NCBI GenBank assembly: GCA_029204225.1 | Contig: CM055109.1 | Coordinates: 23,960,422 to 24,024,421, forward strand | DNA length: 64,000 bases | Direction: 5' to 3' | DNA from: Diphasiastrum complanatum | Taxonomy: Eukaryota > Streptophyta > Lycopodiopsida > Lycopodiales > Lycopodiaceae | Part shown: piece after piece, positions 11,542 to 22,294 of the stretch | How positions within the stretch are numbered: the stretch's first letter is position 1 | Layout: every line of letters starts with the position of its first letter | Notes under the pieces: generated by a model | Told to the model about the DNA's origin: nothing | The model's input: the letters and a program-made list of their open reading frames with translations, nothing else | The model's database searches: none | Translations under genes and position numbers: made by a program

Positions 11542-11800
11542 TGGTATCAAATTTGTCATACTTAGTGTGAATCCCTTAAATGCATTCATCATATTTTTTC
11601 TGACATGGAATCAGAACTTAATTACCACTCCCACATGATATCAGAGCCTGGTTCCCGCTTTGACATGGTAATACTGGCTTGCCCCGTGTAACTTCTTTGG
11701 AGGATAATGTGTGGGTTATAGTTAAACGATCTGTGGTATTCTTGTTTTGGTCTTTTGTGTTTTTTCGGATTTCATGGAGCGTATGGTATCAGCGATGATC
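11542..11800 (+). other. Cluster of PBS-like motifs
   Basis: TGGTATCA occurs at 11542-11549 and 11784-11791. Between them lie TGGAATCAG (about 11606) and TGATATCAGAGCCTGGTTCC (11636-11655), the last close to a full initiator-Met PBS. Several PBS-like sites within 250 bases suggest a tandemly rearranged or repeatedly targeted LTR-leader junction. Confidence 0.4.
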
Positions 11801-12060
11801 TTATTACATAGTTGTATATTTTGATTACTATTGCAATGTGGGATTTTTGTTTTATTCGTCATTTACGGTTTTATGATGGTTCGTGGTGTCACGATTTTGC
11901 AGGTTATCATGTCTTTGTGATGTTATATTGTGTTGGTTTTGCGGTGGTTCATAGTTTTATGATGCATTGTAGTTTTATAGTTTTGCGGTCTTTTGTGGTG
12001 TTGTGGTGTTTGGTGACTTTATGACGTCTTGAAGGTTGTGTGACGTTGTGTGAATGACGT
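11690..12060 (+). repeat. GT-rich low-complexity block
   Basis: The plus strand is strongly T+G rich, with repeated words such as TTTTGTGGTG, TTTTATGATG and TTGCGGT. The open frame of 70 codons at 11812-12024 (rich in Phe, Val, Cys, Tyr) is a by-product of this composition. Function unknown; it may be retrotransposon leader. Confidence 0.6.
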
Positions 12061-12287
12061 AGGTTACGGAGAGTCATGGCCACATTAATGTCATTAATGG
12101 ATTTAAGACCTGCATTAAATGTGGTGCGGTTCGCTTTTCCATAAGATTAATGTCAATGGTATGCCTTGTATTAGATAACGGGCCATGCTGGCCCGCTATG
12201 CAAAATTGCAGGGCCACGGGTGATAGGCTTAAACCTTACCATCGCCGCCCAAAAGCCATTGCTCCCTTCCTGGACTAATCAATGCTC
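12060..12287. other. Spacer with no recognised feature
   Basis: Short region between the GT-rich block and the gag-like frame. Nothing is recognised. Confidence 0.4.
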
Positions 12288-12839
12288 CTAATTCACACGA
12301 ATGACGAGTATTTGATCGAGGCAATTATTGATCTCATCATAAATGGAACTATTTTCATTTTGTGATTGCTCCTCCTTAATCTTGCTTGGTTTCTCTTGGA
12401 TCATAACAATAACTTTGAACTTATCCAAAGTTCCAAACAAAATGCATTCCAAGGACATGAAATAAATCCAAGTGACATTAATGAAAGTGACATCTATCTT
12501 TGCATCTTGAACCAAAAAATTCACTTCCAAATAAAAAACTTCAAAAGGTTTGAAATGTGTGGTGATGGACTTTTGAAGACAAATCTTGTAAGTCCTTGTG
12601 AGACTCCAAGCCTCATGCATCTTTCCACAAAGGAAACACCTTTCCTTGGATTTGTCCTTCTTGCCTTTGCACTTTGAACTTAAAGATCCATCCTTCACCT
12701 CGGCCCCCTTGCTTTGGTTTTCCTTGGATGGATTGGTCTTCATTTTGTAGCATCTTGAGACAAAATGATCTCTCTTGCCACGAAGGTTGCATTTAGGATC
12801 CTTACTTGCCTCCAATAGGTTGCCACCTATTGATGCCAT
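12288..12839 (-). pseudogene. Copia-type gag remnant with shortened N-terminus
   Basis: The start MASIGGNLLEAS matches the N-terminus of copia gag proteins elsewhere in this window (for example MASMGAFLLEASERLSTSNY near 45,170). The capsid core that should follow is deleted; the frame passes straight into a basic segment with a degenerate C/H motif (CNLRGKRDHFVSRC), a Lys-rich stretch and a broken zinc knuckle (CFLCGKMHEAW, lacking the last cysteine). The rest (about 110 residues) has no recognisable domain. The frame stays open for 242 codons if read from 13016, but the extra upstream part is probably leader. No LTR, PBS or pol is attached. Confidence 0.55.
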
Positions 12840-13016
12840 GATGAGTAAGTAAAACTTTGTGATATGACTTTTCAAAATGTAATTTGTGACTCTCAAGAAA
12901 CTAGATTTGAACACATTCAACAATTTAGAAGGATCTACACAAGATCTAGACCACAAATTTTGAATCATATCTCTTCTCAACCTAGTCAATTGGAAACTAA
13001 GCTTTGTTTTGATCAC

Positions 13017-13320
13017 TAAGACAAAAGCACTCTATCAAATCACAAAAATCAGATCCAAACACCAATGACTCAACAAACACCAATGATTCTTTCTTTTGAG
13101 AGTTGGAATGGATTTGAAAAGATTTGACACCTAGATTTTCTTTTTCTCTTGACTAGTTCACTCAACTTTTGATATTCTTGAACAAAGGATGAGTTTTGTT
13201 TCAAATACTTGAAAAACAAACTCAATCACTTCTTTCACCCTTGACCCAAATAATCTCACTCAAGAAGAAATACAACAAACTAAGTTTTTGACTCTACGAA
13301 TTTCATGAGGTTCTAACAAT
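13017..13320. other. Non-coding stretch upstream of the gag remnant
   Basis: AT-rich sequence that would be LTR/leader of the remnant above. No PBS or LTR border could be placed. Confidence 0.35.
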
Positions 13321-13389
13321 TGTTTTTGACGTGAGGTCATTTCCCGACTTGATTGTAGATCTATTCGGAATTTTTCCTTTCCTTTGGGT

Positions 13390-14622
13390 TCTACTTTGTA
13401 TGAAGAATTTGGGACATTTCGGTGTCGACCACTAATAACTGGGCCTGGATCAGGGCAAGTTGTTGTTGTATAGATTGATGGGCTTCTTGGACTTTTGCGG
13501 CTACATCCATCACAGATTTGAAGAGGGCCTTAATGTAGTCTTGATGGTTGGCCTCGTGCTTCTACAAATTTAGGACCTGGTCCTTCTCTGTTTGCTCGTG
13601 ATGTTGCGCTACCTGCAGGTCCTGTTGGAACTGTGTAAGCTCCGCTCACTACTTGGTGTTATTGGTTGTGAGTTCCACCACCCGGTTGTCCCCAATGTAG
13701 ATTTGGCCGCTACGAGCCCCTGGATCAATGTGCCCAAGTGTTGGTAGGCCGCAGTGACGTCCACGGTTGTGGCCCAAGGTGTTGCGTCGTCGTCGTCGTC
13801 TTCAACTAAGATCTCTGGAGCTACCAAATCCTTAGGTGCAGTAGGATCAACACATAGAGGTGAGACGATAAACTCTATTTGTTGGAATGCGTCATTGTCC
13901 AATGGTTTATCGGACTCTACATTTTGGAGGGATGAATCAGTGGGAGGAATGGATGGAGGGGTTCGAAGGAGGCAATGATGGGGGGCATGAGGAACTGCAA
14001 GGTGGTGTCAAGAATGGAGGGAGAGGTGGGGGGTGAAAGATTGAGAATGTTCATGATGGAGAGAGTTTTGGGAGATATTTTAGAATCTTGGGAGTTGATG
14101 GCAAGGGGACTCAGTGGAAACGGAAGAATCCAGAGACGAGAGGGGAATGGAAGAGTCAATGGTGATGGAGGGTGTGGCAAGGACAGCAGTGGAAAAAGGT
14201 GGAATTGGAGCAACATGTGTAGGAAGAGGTAGGGAAGATATGGAAGAAGTGGTGATAGGAGTGGTTGTTGCGGTACGACGACGGGTGTTGCTAGAAGGGC
14301 GATCGACAGTGTAGGAGGTGGTGTCCCGCATACGCTTGTTGGATGGGGAGTCAGATGGGAGGGTAGGGTAACTGGTGGATGGAATGACAGTGGTCAAAAC
14401 TTGGGATCTCTGAACCTTCTGTTGGTGTGCGTTGGGCTTGATGGCCTTCTTCAACTTAGAAATGATAAAGTCATGCCAATCATAGGGCACAACCTTATTG
14501 GCTGGAAAGTCCTTGTGGGAATCCGCAAATTTATGGAGGAGGGAAGGGATGTGATCCTTTCGCAAACTCTCGACAACGAGGAAGTTAAAAATATTTCTTG
14601 ATTTTAATATTAGAAAAATCAA
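13390..14622 (-). pseudogene. Unrecognised, probably transposon-associated ORF (frameshifted)
   Basis: On the minus strand a frame from 14622 begins with a mixed helical segment (SLRKDHIPSLLHKFADSHKD, then VPYDWHDFIISKLKKAIKP) and runs into about 110 residues rich in Ser, Thr and Pro, ending at 14080. Coding-like text continues in other frames: 14216-13917 and, at 13870-13690, DPTAPKDLVAPEILVEDDDD then VTAAYQHLGTLIQGLVAA. From about 13600 to 13390 comes a Gln-rich helical part (HEANHQDYIKALFKSVMD). The pattern (folded head, low-complexity middle, coiled tail) resembles accessory or gag-like ORFs of plant LTR elements. I cannot name the family. Two or more frameshifts suggest it is dead. Confidence 0.4.
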
Positions 14623-14639
14623 GCCAAGTTGTGGTGATT

Positions 14640-15368
14640 TTTGGGCTTAAGTAATATTGTTGATCATAGAAAGTGCACAATGTATGGTCATGTTTGTTGT
14701 GATCATTATGAGACATGGAGGTCTCGGATTTTCATCAAGGAGGAGCACCAAGAAGTTGATCTTGAGGAGTCATCTCAAGGTTCAAGTGTGCCAAGGATTG
14801 AGGAGGAGAGTCCTTCTCAAGTTATGATTCCAAGAAGAATATCAGGAGACATGATTGAGCTCATATGGCTCACATTTCAAGGGAAAGAAGAGCACATTTC
14901 AAGTGGTATACATCTCATGCTTACTTCTCTTATGTCATTTGGTGAATCAATTTGCTTTAGTGAGACTTTTGCAACTCAAAGTTAGAGTAAAGCAATACTA
15001 GTTGAGTATGGTGTCTCTCTTGAGAACATAGTTGATGTTCTTAATGATTTGAAATTGATTTTAGATAAATTAGAAAGCAAATGGTTATTTCATCAAATGT
15101 ATGCTCTTGAGTCTTGCAAGAGCAAGAGTGATTTGTTCACCACATTTGCTTTTGGATCAACCACATGTTTCAAAGATGGAACAAATCAATGGAAAAAGTG
15201 ATCAAGTGGTGCAAAGCTCTCAAGTTCATCAAAGAAGTCAACATCAAAGAGGCACTATCATGGATATGGTGATTTCGGATCTTCATCAAACTCATTGGCT
15301 GATCTTCACACCTATGAACCTGCAATGATCAGCCTTAATTGTTGTAAATAGATGTATCAAGTTAGTTT
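14640..15368 (+). pseudogene. Internal 3' region of a plus-strand copia-type element
   Basis: This stretch precedes a polypurine tract and 3' LTR. Frames 14641-14985 and, in others, SLENIVDVLNDLKLILDKLE (about 15020-15085) give hydrophilic, helix-rich peptides. None matches integrase, RT or RNase H. Its position just before a 3' LTR parallels the non-pol 3' region of the element at 17,453-22,947, so it may be another member of a group of elements whose pol has been replaced. Stops and frameshifts are present. Confidence 0.4.
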
Positions 15369-16152
15369 GAGGAGGAGTGTTAAAATTGGCAAAAGCTAAC
15401 TTGATCAAATCTTGTAAATACCATAATGACTTGTACTTATCATCATTAGACGTGTGGAGCTTTCCCACCTGTGAAATCTATGCCTAAGTCATTTAGATAG
15501 ATCATATAGGTTGTACATATCATTTAATTTGGAAACTAGTGGCTAAATTGGCCAAAAAACTAGTTTAGTAGTATTATGCCACTTGGCACCATTCTAGTGG
15601 TAGAAAATGCTATATCACATGGGTAGGAGTGGTCTCCCACGTGTGAAATATCATGTTAAAAGTTCAAATCCATTATATATAGTTTTCATACAAGTCAAAT
15701 GTCAAATCTCCTAGATTGTAGGACCTATATCCTAATTTGTAGGAATCTAGAAGGTCAACACTAGCAACCAATGATGATGTGGCAAATTAATGGAATCTTA
15801 GCCTAAGTGGATATGGATAAGCACTATGACCTGTCTCACACGTGCTGGAAGTGGCTTAGAGAGAGAGAGTATGATGATTTTTGTATTTAATCCATGATGG
15901 ATCCACTTTGAGATATCAATGAAGCAAGATTTTGGTTTTGGAGGCATATCTTGAGTATTCTCATATTTGTGTTGTGATTTTATGGTTCTATTGCTTTTTA
16001 ACACTTGTGTATTTCACTCTCTGTTGTAAGTCCGTACAAGTACTGTTCTTCACACGTGTGAAGGCAGTAGGTCTCAAGTTTAATGGGAAATCGATTTAAT
16101 TCTAGATCAAATTATTGGTTGATTAGTAGATCAAGTAATCTAGCTTCCAACA
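15369..16152 (+). mobile_element. Polypurine tract and 3' LTR of a copia-type element
   Basis: A polypurine tract GAGGAGGAG (15369-15377) is followed by an LTR from 15378 (TGTTAAAATTGG) to 16152 (CTTCCAACA), with matching TGTT...AACA ends and a length of 775 bases. A TATATATA promoter motif lies at about 15674. The palindrome CACACGTGTG lies at 16051-16060 in what would be R/U5. No PBS follows, as expected for a 3' LTR. The matching 5' LTR is not in this window. Confidence 0.75.
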
Positions 16153-16999
16153 CCTCTTGAGGTTCTGATCTAGATCCATTTTTGGTCTTTATTTCTTTGA
16201 AATTTCACATACTTTACTTGATCTATCTCATGTTTAAGCTACTTTATGTGAATGTGTCCAAATTGTCAAGATATGGTAAAACTAGCTACACTTGCAATAT
16301 CTTAATGTTGGAGTTGTACTAGAATTCTTGGCTGGTTTTGCTAATGGAAATGAAGCTATTGGAGGTTCATTATATCACTCGTTCATGTCTAAGTTATCAA
16401 GGTTTGAACTATGTGGTGCTAACGCTTGGAGATTGTCAATTTTTGGTGAATCTATGGTCATTTTCTTGTGTCAAGTGGGTCTTGAAGAAGGACTAGTGCT
16501 ACATACTAGTTATATGGAGTCATATGGAGCTGGATTAGCATCATTTTTGTACTCTCCTACTCAAGGATTTCCAAGGTTTGATGGTTTCTTATGACAAGAT
16601 GGTTTCTTTAGACAAGATGGAGATGGGAGGCTCATTCATGAAGTTTTATGGTGGAGACATATCAAGAAAGGACAAAGATGGAGGAGACAAGCAAGCAAGC
16701 GGTCATCACTCACATTTATTGATTGGTGGTTGTTATTTTCCAAAGAGTTCAAATTTTGAAGCATGGTGGAATCATTTCATTTACAGTCTACTTGGTTCTT
16801 CATGTTCTAGTTACATCTTAATGTGTAAAATTGATGTAAGAAATAGTGAAACATCCAATATGGACACTATTTTCTATATCAATAATGGAAATTACTTTTA
16901 CAACTTTAGAAAGGAGATCTATACTTAGGATGTAGGTCATTCTAAAGTTGGATCAAAGTTTTATGGTTAAAAGTATGCCAAAACTAGTTGAAGAGGGAG
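16153..16999 (+). pseudogene. Internal 3' region of the older sibling element
   Basis: This region is a diverged, plus-strand copy of the 3' coding part of the young element on the other strand. Similarity starts near 16170 and continues to the polypurine tract at 16990-16999 (AAGAGGGAG). Peptides such as LEFLAGFANGNEAIGGSLYH and ESMVIFLCQVGLEEGLV match their minus-strand counterparts (LPFLAGFADGNEAIGGSLCH; EFMVIFLCQVDLEDGLV). The older copy has TGG (Trp) at about 16430 where the young copy has TGA, but has its own frameshifts near 16590. The 5' two-thirds of the element are missing. Confidence 0.85.
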
Positions 17000-17452
17000 T
17001 GCGAGAAAAATCAACTAGTTTAGTCATATTTTGGTTAATTGGCAATTTAGGCCACCATGCATTTTAGACTTAGAGATAGACTTTATGAAAGTTAGTTTAG
17101 TCTAAGTTTATTTGAATTACCACTTTTGAAAAGTGAAGGAAAATAAGTAGGCGAGTTTGGACCCATTCAAATTTGAATGATTGGTACCGTTGAATCTAGT
17201 CCATTTCGTGAGTAGGGTTTTGGATCTAGAAGTTTCTATGGAGGGAGACCACATTCAAAATAGGGCATAGACTTGTTATAAATAGTGTACAAGTGTGGGC
17301 GAACATGATTCTCTCTCTCTCTTATCTCATTCCATGCCAGTACATGAGTTCTCTTGGGTTTATCTATCCGTTGGTGAGTATTGATATCTTGCAATTTTGT
17401 GTGTAGAATGTAATCATATGTTCATTATTGGATCCACACATGTGAAATACAG
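17000..17452 (+). mobile_element. Older sibling 3' LTR, first part (split by insertion)
   Basis: The LTR starts TGCGAGAAAAATCAACTAG right after the polypurine tract and matches the young element's LTR read on the other strand along its whole length. It is interrupted after GTGAAATACAG at 17452 by the young element and resumes at 22953. The two parts sum to about 658 bases, as expected for this family. Confidence 0.85.
17448..17452. other. Target-site duplication, left copy (TACAG)
   Basis: TACAG directly flanks the young element here and at 22948-22952. Five bases is the usual duplication length for copia and gypsy insertions in plants. Confidence 0.9.
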
Positions 17453-18106
17453 TGTGAAGGATTTCAGATCATTCAAGATCCAATCCATGTCCCAAATCTT
17501 TGGTTACAATAAGGAGCAAACCAACAATCCTGCCAATGTAGAAAAATCAGCATCTACATACAAAATGAGATGCAAAGTCTAAGAGATATTGATCAAACAT
17601 GAACCAAAACATAAAATATGTTTGCTGTCTGTACAATTACAGTACCCTACTGTATTTCACACGTGTGGAACCGAAAATAGCAATAAATGATCGTTCTACA
17701 CATAGAATTGCAAGATAACACCAAGATAGTGCACCAATGAGTAGTAGAACCCAAAGAAAACCATATATAATGATGAAATGAGAGAGAGAAGAGAGAAGAT
17801 ACGTCTCTCCACGAGTTACATCCTTTTATAGAGTTTCCAAACCCTATTTGGCCACTTGGCTTTTCCTCCAAAATGTAAACTTTACTATTTTTGGGTCTAG
17901 ATTTAATGTACCCAAAGTTCAAATTTGAATCTCTCTCAAACTCGACTACCAACTTTCCCACACTTTCCAAAAGTGTTTATTGAATGTATTTTAAACTAAT
18001 ATAACTTCAAAAAGTTTATCTCTAAGTCTAAAATGAGTTTTGGCCTCTTATTGACAATTTACCAAAATGTGACTAAACTAGACTAAACTAGTTGAAATCT
18101 CTCACA
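17453..18106 (-). mobile_element. 3' LTR of the young gag-protease element
   Basis: On the plus strand the repeat runs TGTGAAGGATTTC...CTCTCACA (654 bases) and matches the LTR at 22295-22947 with roughly 15 differences by eye, about 98% identity. TG...CA ends are intact. It holds a TATA-type region, a CT-rich 5' leader and the palindrome CACACGTGTG (17658-17667). A polypurine tract (minus strand GAAGAGGGAG) lies at 18107-18116. Confidence 0.92.
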
Positions 18107-19841
18107 CTCCCTCTTCAACTAGTTTTGGCATAGTTTTGACAATAGAACTTTGATCCAACTTTAGAATGATCTCCATACTAAGTATAGATATTCTTTCTAA
18201 GGTTCTAAAGTATCTTTTATAATTGATATAGAGAATAGTGTCCAAATTGGATGTTTCACTATTTCTTACATCAATTTTACACATCAAGATATAACTAGAA
18301 CATGAAGAACCAAATAGAATGTGAATGAAATGATTCCTCCATGTTTCAAACTTTGAACTCTTTGGAAAATTACAAAAACCAAACAATAAATGTGAGTGAT
18401 GACCATTTGCTTGCTTGTCTCTTTCAACTTTGTCCTTTCTTGATATGTCTTCACCATAAAACTCCATGAATGAGCCTCCATCTCCATCTTGCCACAAGAA
18501 ACAATCAAACCCTGGAAATCCATGAGTAGGTGAGTACATAAATGATGCAAATTCAGCACCACATGACTCCATAAACCAAATAGGTTGCACTAGTCCATCT
18601 TCAAGATCTACTTGACACAAGAAAATGACCATGAATTCACCAAAAATTGACAATTTTCAAACATTGGCATCAAGTAGCTCAACACTTGAGAACTTGATCA
18701 TGGATGAGTGACATAATGAACCTCCAATAGCTTCATTTCCATCAGCAAAACCAGCCAAGAATGGTAGTACAACTCCAACAATAAGATATTGCAAGACAAT
18801 GTAGCTAGTTTGTCCATATCTTGACAATTTGCACACATCCACATGAAATAGCTCAAACATGAGATAGAACAAGTAAAGTAAACTTGAACAACACTTCCTT
18901 GCTGCTCCTTTGACCTTACTTGAGTCTTTAATAAGTTGCAAAAATAGATCCATAACATCTTTGCCAAATAACCTTCCTTTGATGCTCTTGACTAGCTCCA
19001 AATTGCCACCTTTCTTTTTGTGTTGTTGAAGCCCTTTGAGACCAACCTCTTGATCTTCCTCTTGACCATCAAAGTCATTGAACAAACTTTGTTTTCTAGA
19101 TCCATTACTTGCTTTTCCAGTATGAAAACCATGAGAACCAATATCCACTTGCATAACATCATCTATACAAGAAAATTCTCCAAAACATGTGAGTAAAGCA
19201 AAGTGTGTCGCTTCCACTTGCTTACCTTTCTCTTGATCATCAAAGATATCAAAGATATGAATATCTTCAGACCTGAACCTCTGGAAATACTCTCTCTCAA
19301 ACATATGATCTAGATCCAACAAGATCTCATCAATGCTTGATCTCGAATTTTCACAAAGATTAGTGAAAACAATGTCACCAATGTCACAATCATAAATCAA
19401 AAGATAGATTCCAAACTTTCCATCCAACATGAAGTAGAGTAGGTGAAGATGAGTATCAAACCTAAGAAATCCAGCCCTCTTGAGTTCATACAAAACCTCA
19501 ATAAGCTCACCAATGAGATCTCCCTTGTCTTGAAGAAATTGCCTCTCGATTTGTTCCATGTAGTCTTCTCCAACCAACCTTTTGCCATCTTGATCATGAG
19601 TGATCAATTCACAATCATAGAATCCTTTGAGTTGATGAAGAGACGTGAGATCCATGCCTTGGATCTTCCCAAGAACTAATCTTCCATTGCTCTTTCCTTC
19701 ATAAGACTCCCTCTTAATGATTGCATCATAAGAAGTAGAAATCTCAAAAACATTAGAAGCCATGAAAAAAATGATTAGTACCTTCAACATAAGGATGATT
19801 GAAGTACTCTCTTTCTTCAAACAAGAACTTCTATTCAATGT
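18102..19841 (-). pseudogene. 3' non-pol reading frame of the young element (faint kinase-like pattern)
   Basis: This is the downstream part of the element's long frame, in phase with gag-PR and separated from it by one TAA (19842-19844). A second in-phase stop, TGA at 18657-18659, replaces a Trp codon that the older copy keeps. Near residues 110-170 from the TAA lie DKGDLIGELIEVLYELKRAG, then FLRFDTHLHLLYFMLDGKFG, then YLLIYDCDIG. The spacing recalls a protein-kinase catalytic loop and DFG region, but HxD and DFG are not preserved, and no ATP-binding Lys was found, so an active kinase is not supported. A hydrophobic segment (about 19745-19790, LKVLIIFFMASNVFEI) could be a membrane or signal anchor. 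The last part (ESCGAEFASFMYSPTHGFPG onward) is unrecognised. The frame ends in the first bases of the LTR (stop 18102-18104). It is conserved between two copies, so it is part of the family and not a one-off insertion. Confidence 0.6.
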
Positions 19842-21692
19842 TTAAGGTAATGAATCATATGATAATGATTCTTCCTTACTATCATTCACAATAACATCAT
19901 TCAAAGTACATCCTACTTTGAACTCTTCACATACTTCTCTTCTTCTTGACTTGTGACTATCTCCCTCACTAAGTCTCTTGATAGAACCATTTGATCTACT
20001 CTCTTTATGAAGACATGTGACTCCACTTACTGGAAAAATGACTTTCTTGGAATCATAACAAAAGAATGTAGAAGAACCACCTCCTTCATGCATGCACCTA
20101 GCAACATCCTTTTCCATATGATCAAAGAAATCATTAACAACAATCTTTTTCAAGGAAGAACCTTCACCACCTCCATTGATGAAGTTAGCTCTTGCCTTAC
20201 CTTTTCCATGCTTGCACTTGCCATGAAGAACCATTGAAACACCATCATTATCCTCAAGACTAGCCAAGCTAGCACAAAGATGAACATCTCCAAGAAGCAT
20301 ATTAGATCTTGACCTAGATCTAGCATAAGGAAGCTTGTTAGACTTTGCATAAGATCCACCAATCTTATTGATGCTAAAAGGTAACTTTGGAAAGTTGAGA
20401 CCAATCTCCTTTTCCATTCCATCCTTTTTGTTAGCCATAACAAAAGCATCAAGCTTGAAAAGTCTACCTTGTTTATTGCCCCTGGCAACCAAGATTTCTT
20501 CCTTCGTAATGAAACAAGCATCACCACCAAACTTTACCATGTATCCTTTCTCTATCATTTGACCAACACTTAACAAATTCTTTGAAAGTGAAGGAATGTA
20601 AAGAACACCATCAAGTCTTGCTTTCCTATTAGTAGAGAGACAAATAGGAATTGAACCAATACCTTCAATCACACACTCACCACCATTGACCATGTGAATT
20701 GCTTTCTTGGCTCCATCATAAGTGACCAAAGAAGTAAAGAACTCCTTGTGACTAGTCATGTGTGAACTAGCTCCACTATCAATCCACCATGAATCTTTGT
20801 CACCTTCACTTGATATTGGACTTGAAGAACACATCAAAAGAGAATCACCACCACCTAGACCCTTATCATTAGTAGTAAAGTTGTTTTGCTTGCTACCTTC
20901 ATCTCTTTGCTTCTTCAAACATTCATTTGCAAAGTGCCCTTTGATTTCACAATAAAAACATTTCAACTTAGACTTATCTTTCTTTTTGCCAAAAGAAAAA
21001 GTCTCACCTTGATCTTGCCCTTTAGACCACTTGCCTTTGCCTTTGCCCTTGAACTTGCCTTTGATGAACATAGCATCCTCTTCATAATGAGATGTCGATG
21101 TAGATCCACCTCCTCTTGATTCAAGCCTATACTCCTCATTCACCAAGATCTCTTGCAAATCCACAATACTTGGCAAAGTCTTTTGAATAGCAAAACTCTG
21201 GACAAGATTAGCATGATCATCCAACAAGCCATTAAGTATAACTTGAACAAGCTCTACCTCCTTAATGCTTTCATCAATACATGCTAACTCATCATTGAAT
21301 GCCTTAACCCTCAAAACAAAAGCATGAGTACTCTCTTCCTTCTTTTGCAAACTTTGAAAGATTTGCCTCCTAAGAGTAAGCACTCTTGATGTAGACTTGG
21401 ATTCATAAAGCTTCTTCAAAGCTTCTCAAGCCTCCAAAGTTGATGTGCACTTACCAACTTCCTTGAGAAGTTCATTGGTAACATTCATCTTAATCATGTG
21501 TAGAGCTTTCTTTGCTCTCTTGTCATACCTCACTTGATCTTGAGGTGCTTGAGGTCTCTCCTCCACACCTGCAACAATCTCCATCAACTCATTCATCTCC
21601 AATAAGGACTCCATGCTCACCTTCCAAGTAGAATAGTTGATTGAGGTAAGCCTATCATTGCTCTCCAACATAAAGCCTCCACTTGTAGCCAT
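19842..21692 (-). pseudogene. Copia-type gag-protease of the young element
   Basis: The start ATG at 21692 gives MATSGGFMLESNDRLTSINY, the usual copia gag N-terminus. The capsid core follows (NYSTWKVSMESLLEMNELME; RLLTLRRQIFQ-type helix near 21370). A nonsense TGA at 21426-21428 sits in the motif LEA[W]EALKKLYES, where related copies encode Trp. A zinc knuckle CFYCEIKGHFANEC lies near 20960, and the protease signature WWIDSGASSHMTSH near 20770. Pre-integrase sequence ends at QGRLFKLDAF (about 20455). The remaining 200 residues are not integrase and lead to the TAA at 19842. Apart from the one nonsense codon the protein is full length for gag-PR. It would form capsids and process them; packaging and replication would need outside pol. 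Confidence 0.85.
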
Positions 21693-22279
21693 GTTGAAGT
21701 GACCTGATCTTTGTCTTTCAACCTGTTCCAATGCACAAAGCACTCTCTTGAATGTCAACAAATGAACTCAAGAAGAAATCACAAAGATATGGAACCTCTC
21801 AAATCTCTTCTAGCACTTCTAGCTAGAAAATTAACACATAGAATAGTGAAATCTTGATCAACCTATGATCTATCCTCAACCTAATGATTCTTGCCACTTC
21901 CTAAGATTGAAACACACTCAAATGAAGTTCAGTAACCTCACAAACTAGAGATCCAATCAAAATTAGGGTTTTGACAAAATCACAAAAAATTGAATATCTC
22001 AAATTCTACATGCAATTTCTAGAAACTTGGTATATCTTCTTGTAGACTCCAATGAGACCTTCCTAATGCACCAAATATCATCTAAATCCAGTAAACCAAG
22101 TGTGAAATCGGAATTGATCAAGTATATAACCCTATATTGAGTTTTGATCTACAAAAGATCAATTCTACACATGCAAAAATGCTGAATTTTGAGTAGAAAT
22201 CAATCTAGCATGCTCTAGCATTGGTAACTCCTCCAAATCCTTGCTAAAGATGGCTGATCCTTTCATAACCTGAAACACA

Positions 22280-22294
22280 AGAGCTCTGATACCA
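22280..22294 (-). other. Primer-binding site of the young element
   Basis: The minus strand reads TGGTATCAGAGCTCT directly after the 5' LTR, a good match to the 3' end complement of initiator methionine tRNA for the first 12 bases. Confidence 0.9.

Noticed and set aside
11812-12024. 70-residue hydrophobic protein
   Set aside because: Composition follows the GT-rich strand; no motif.
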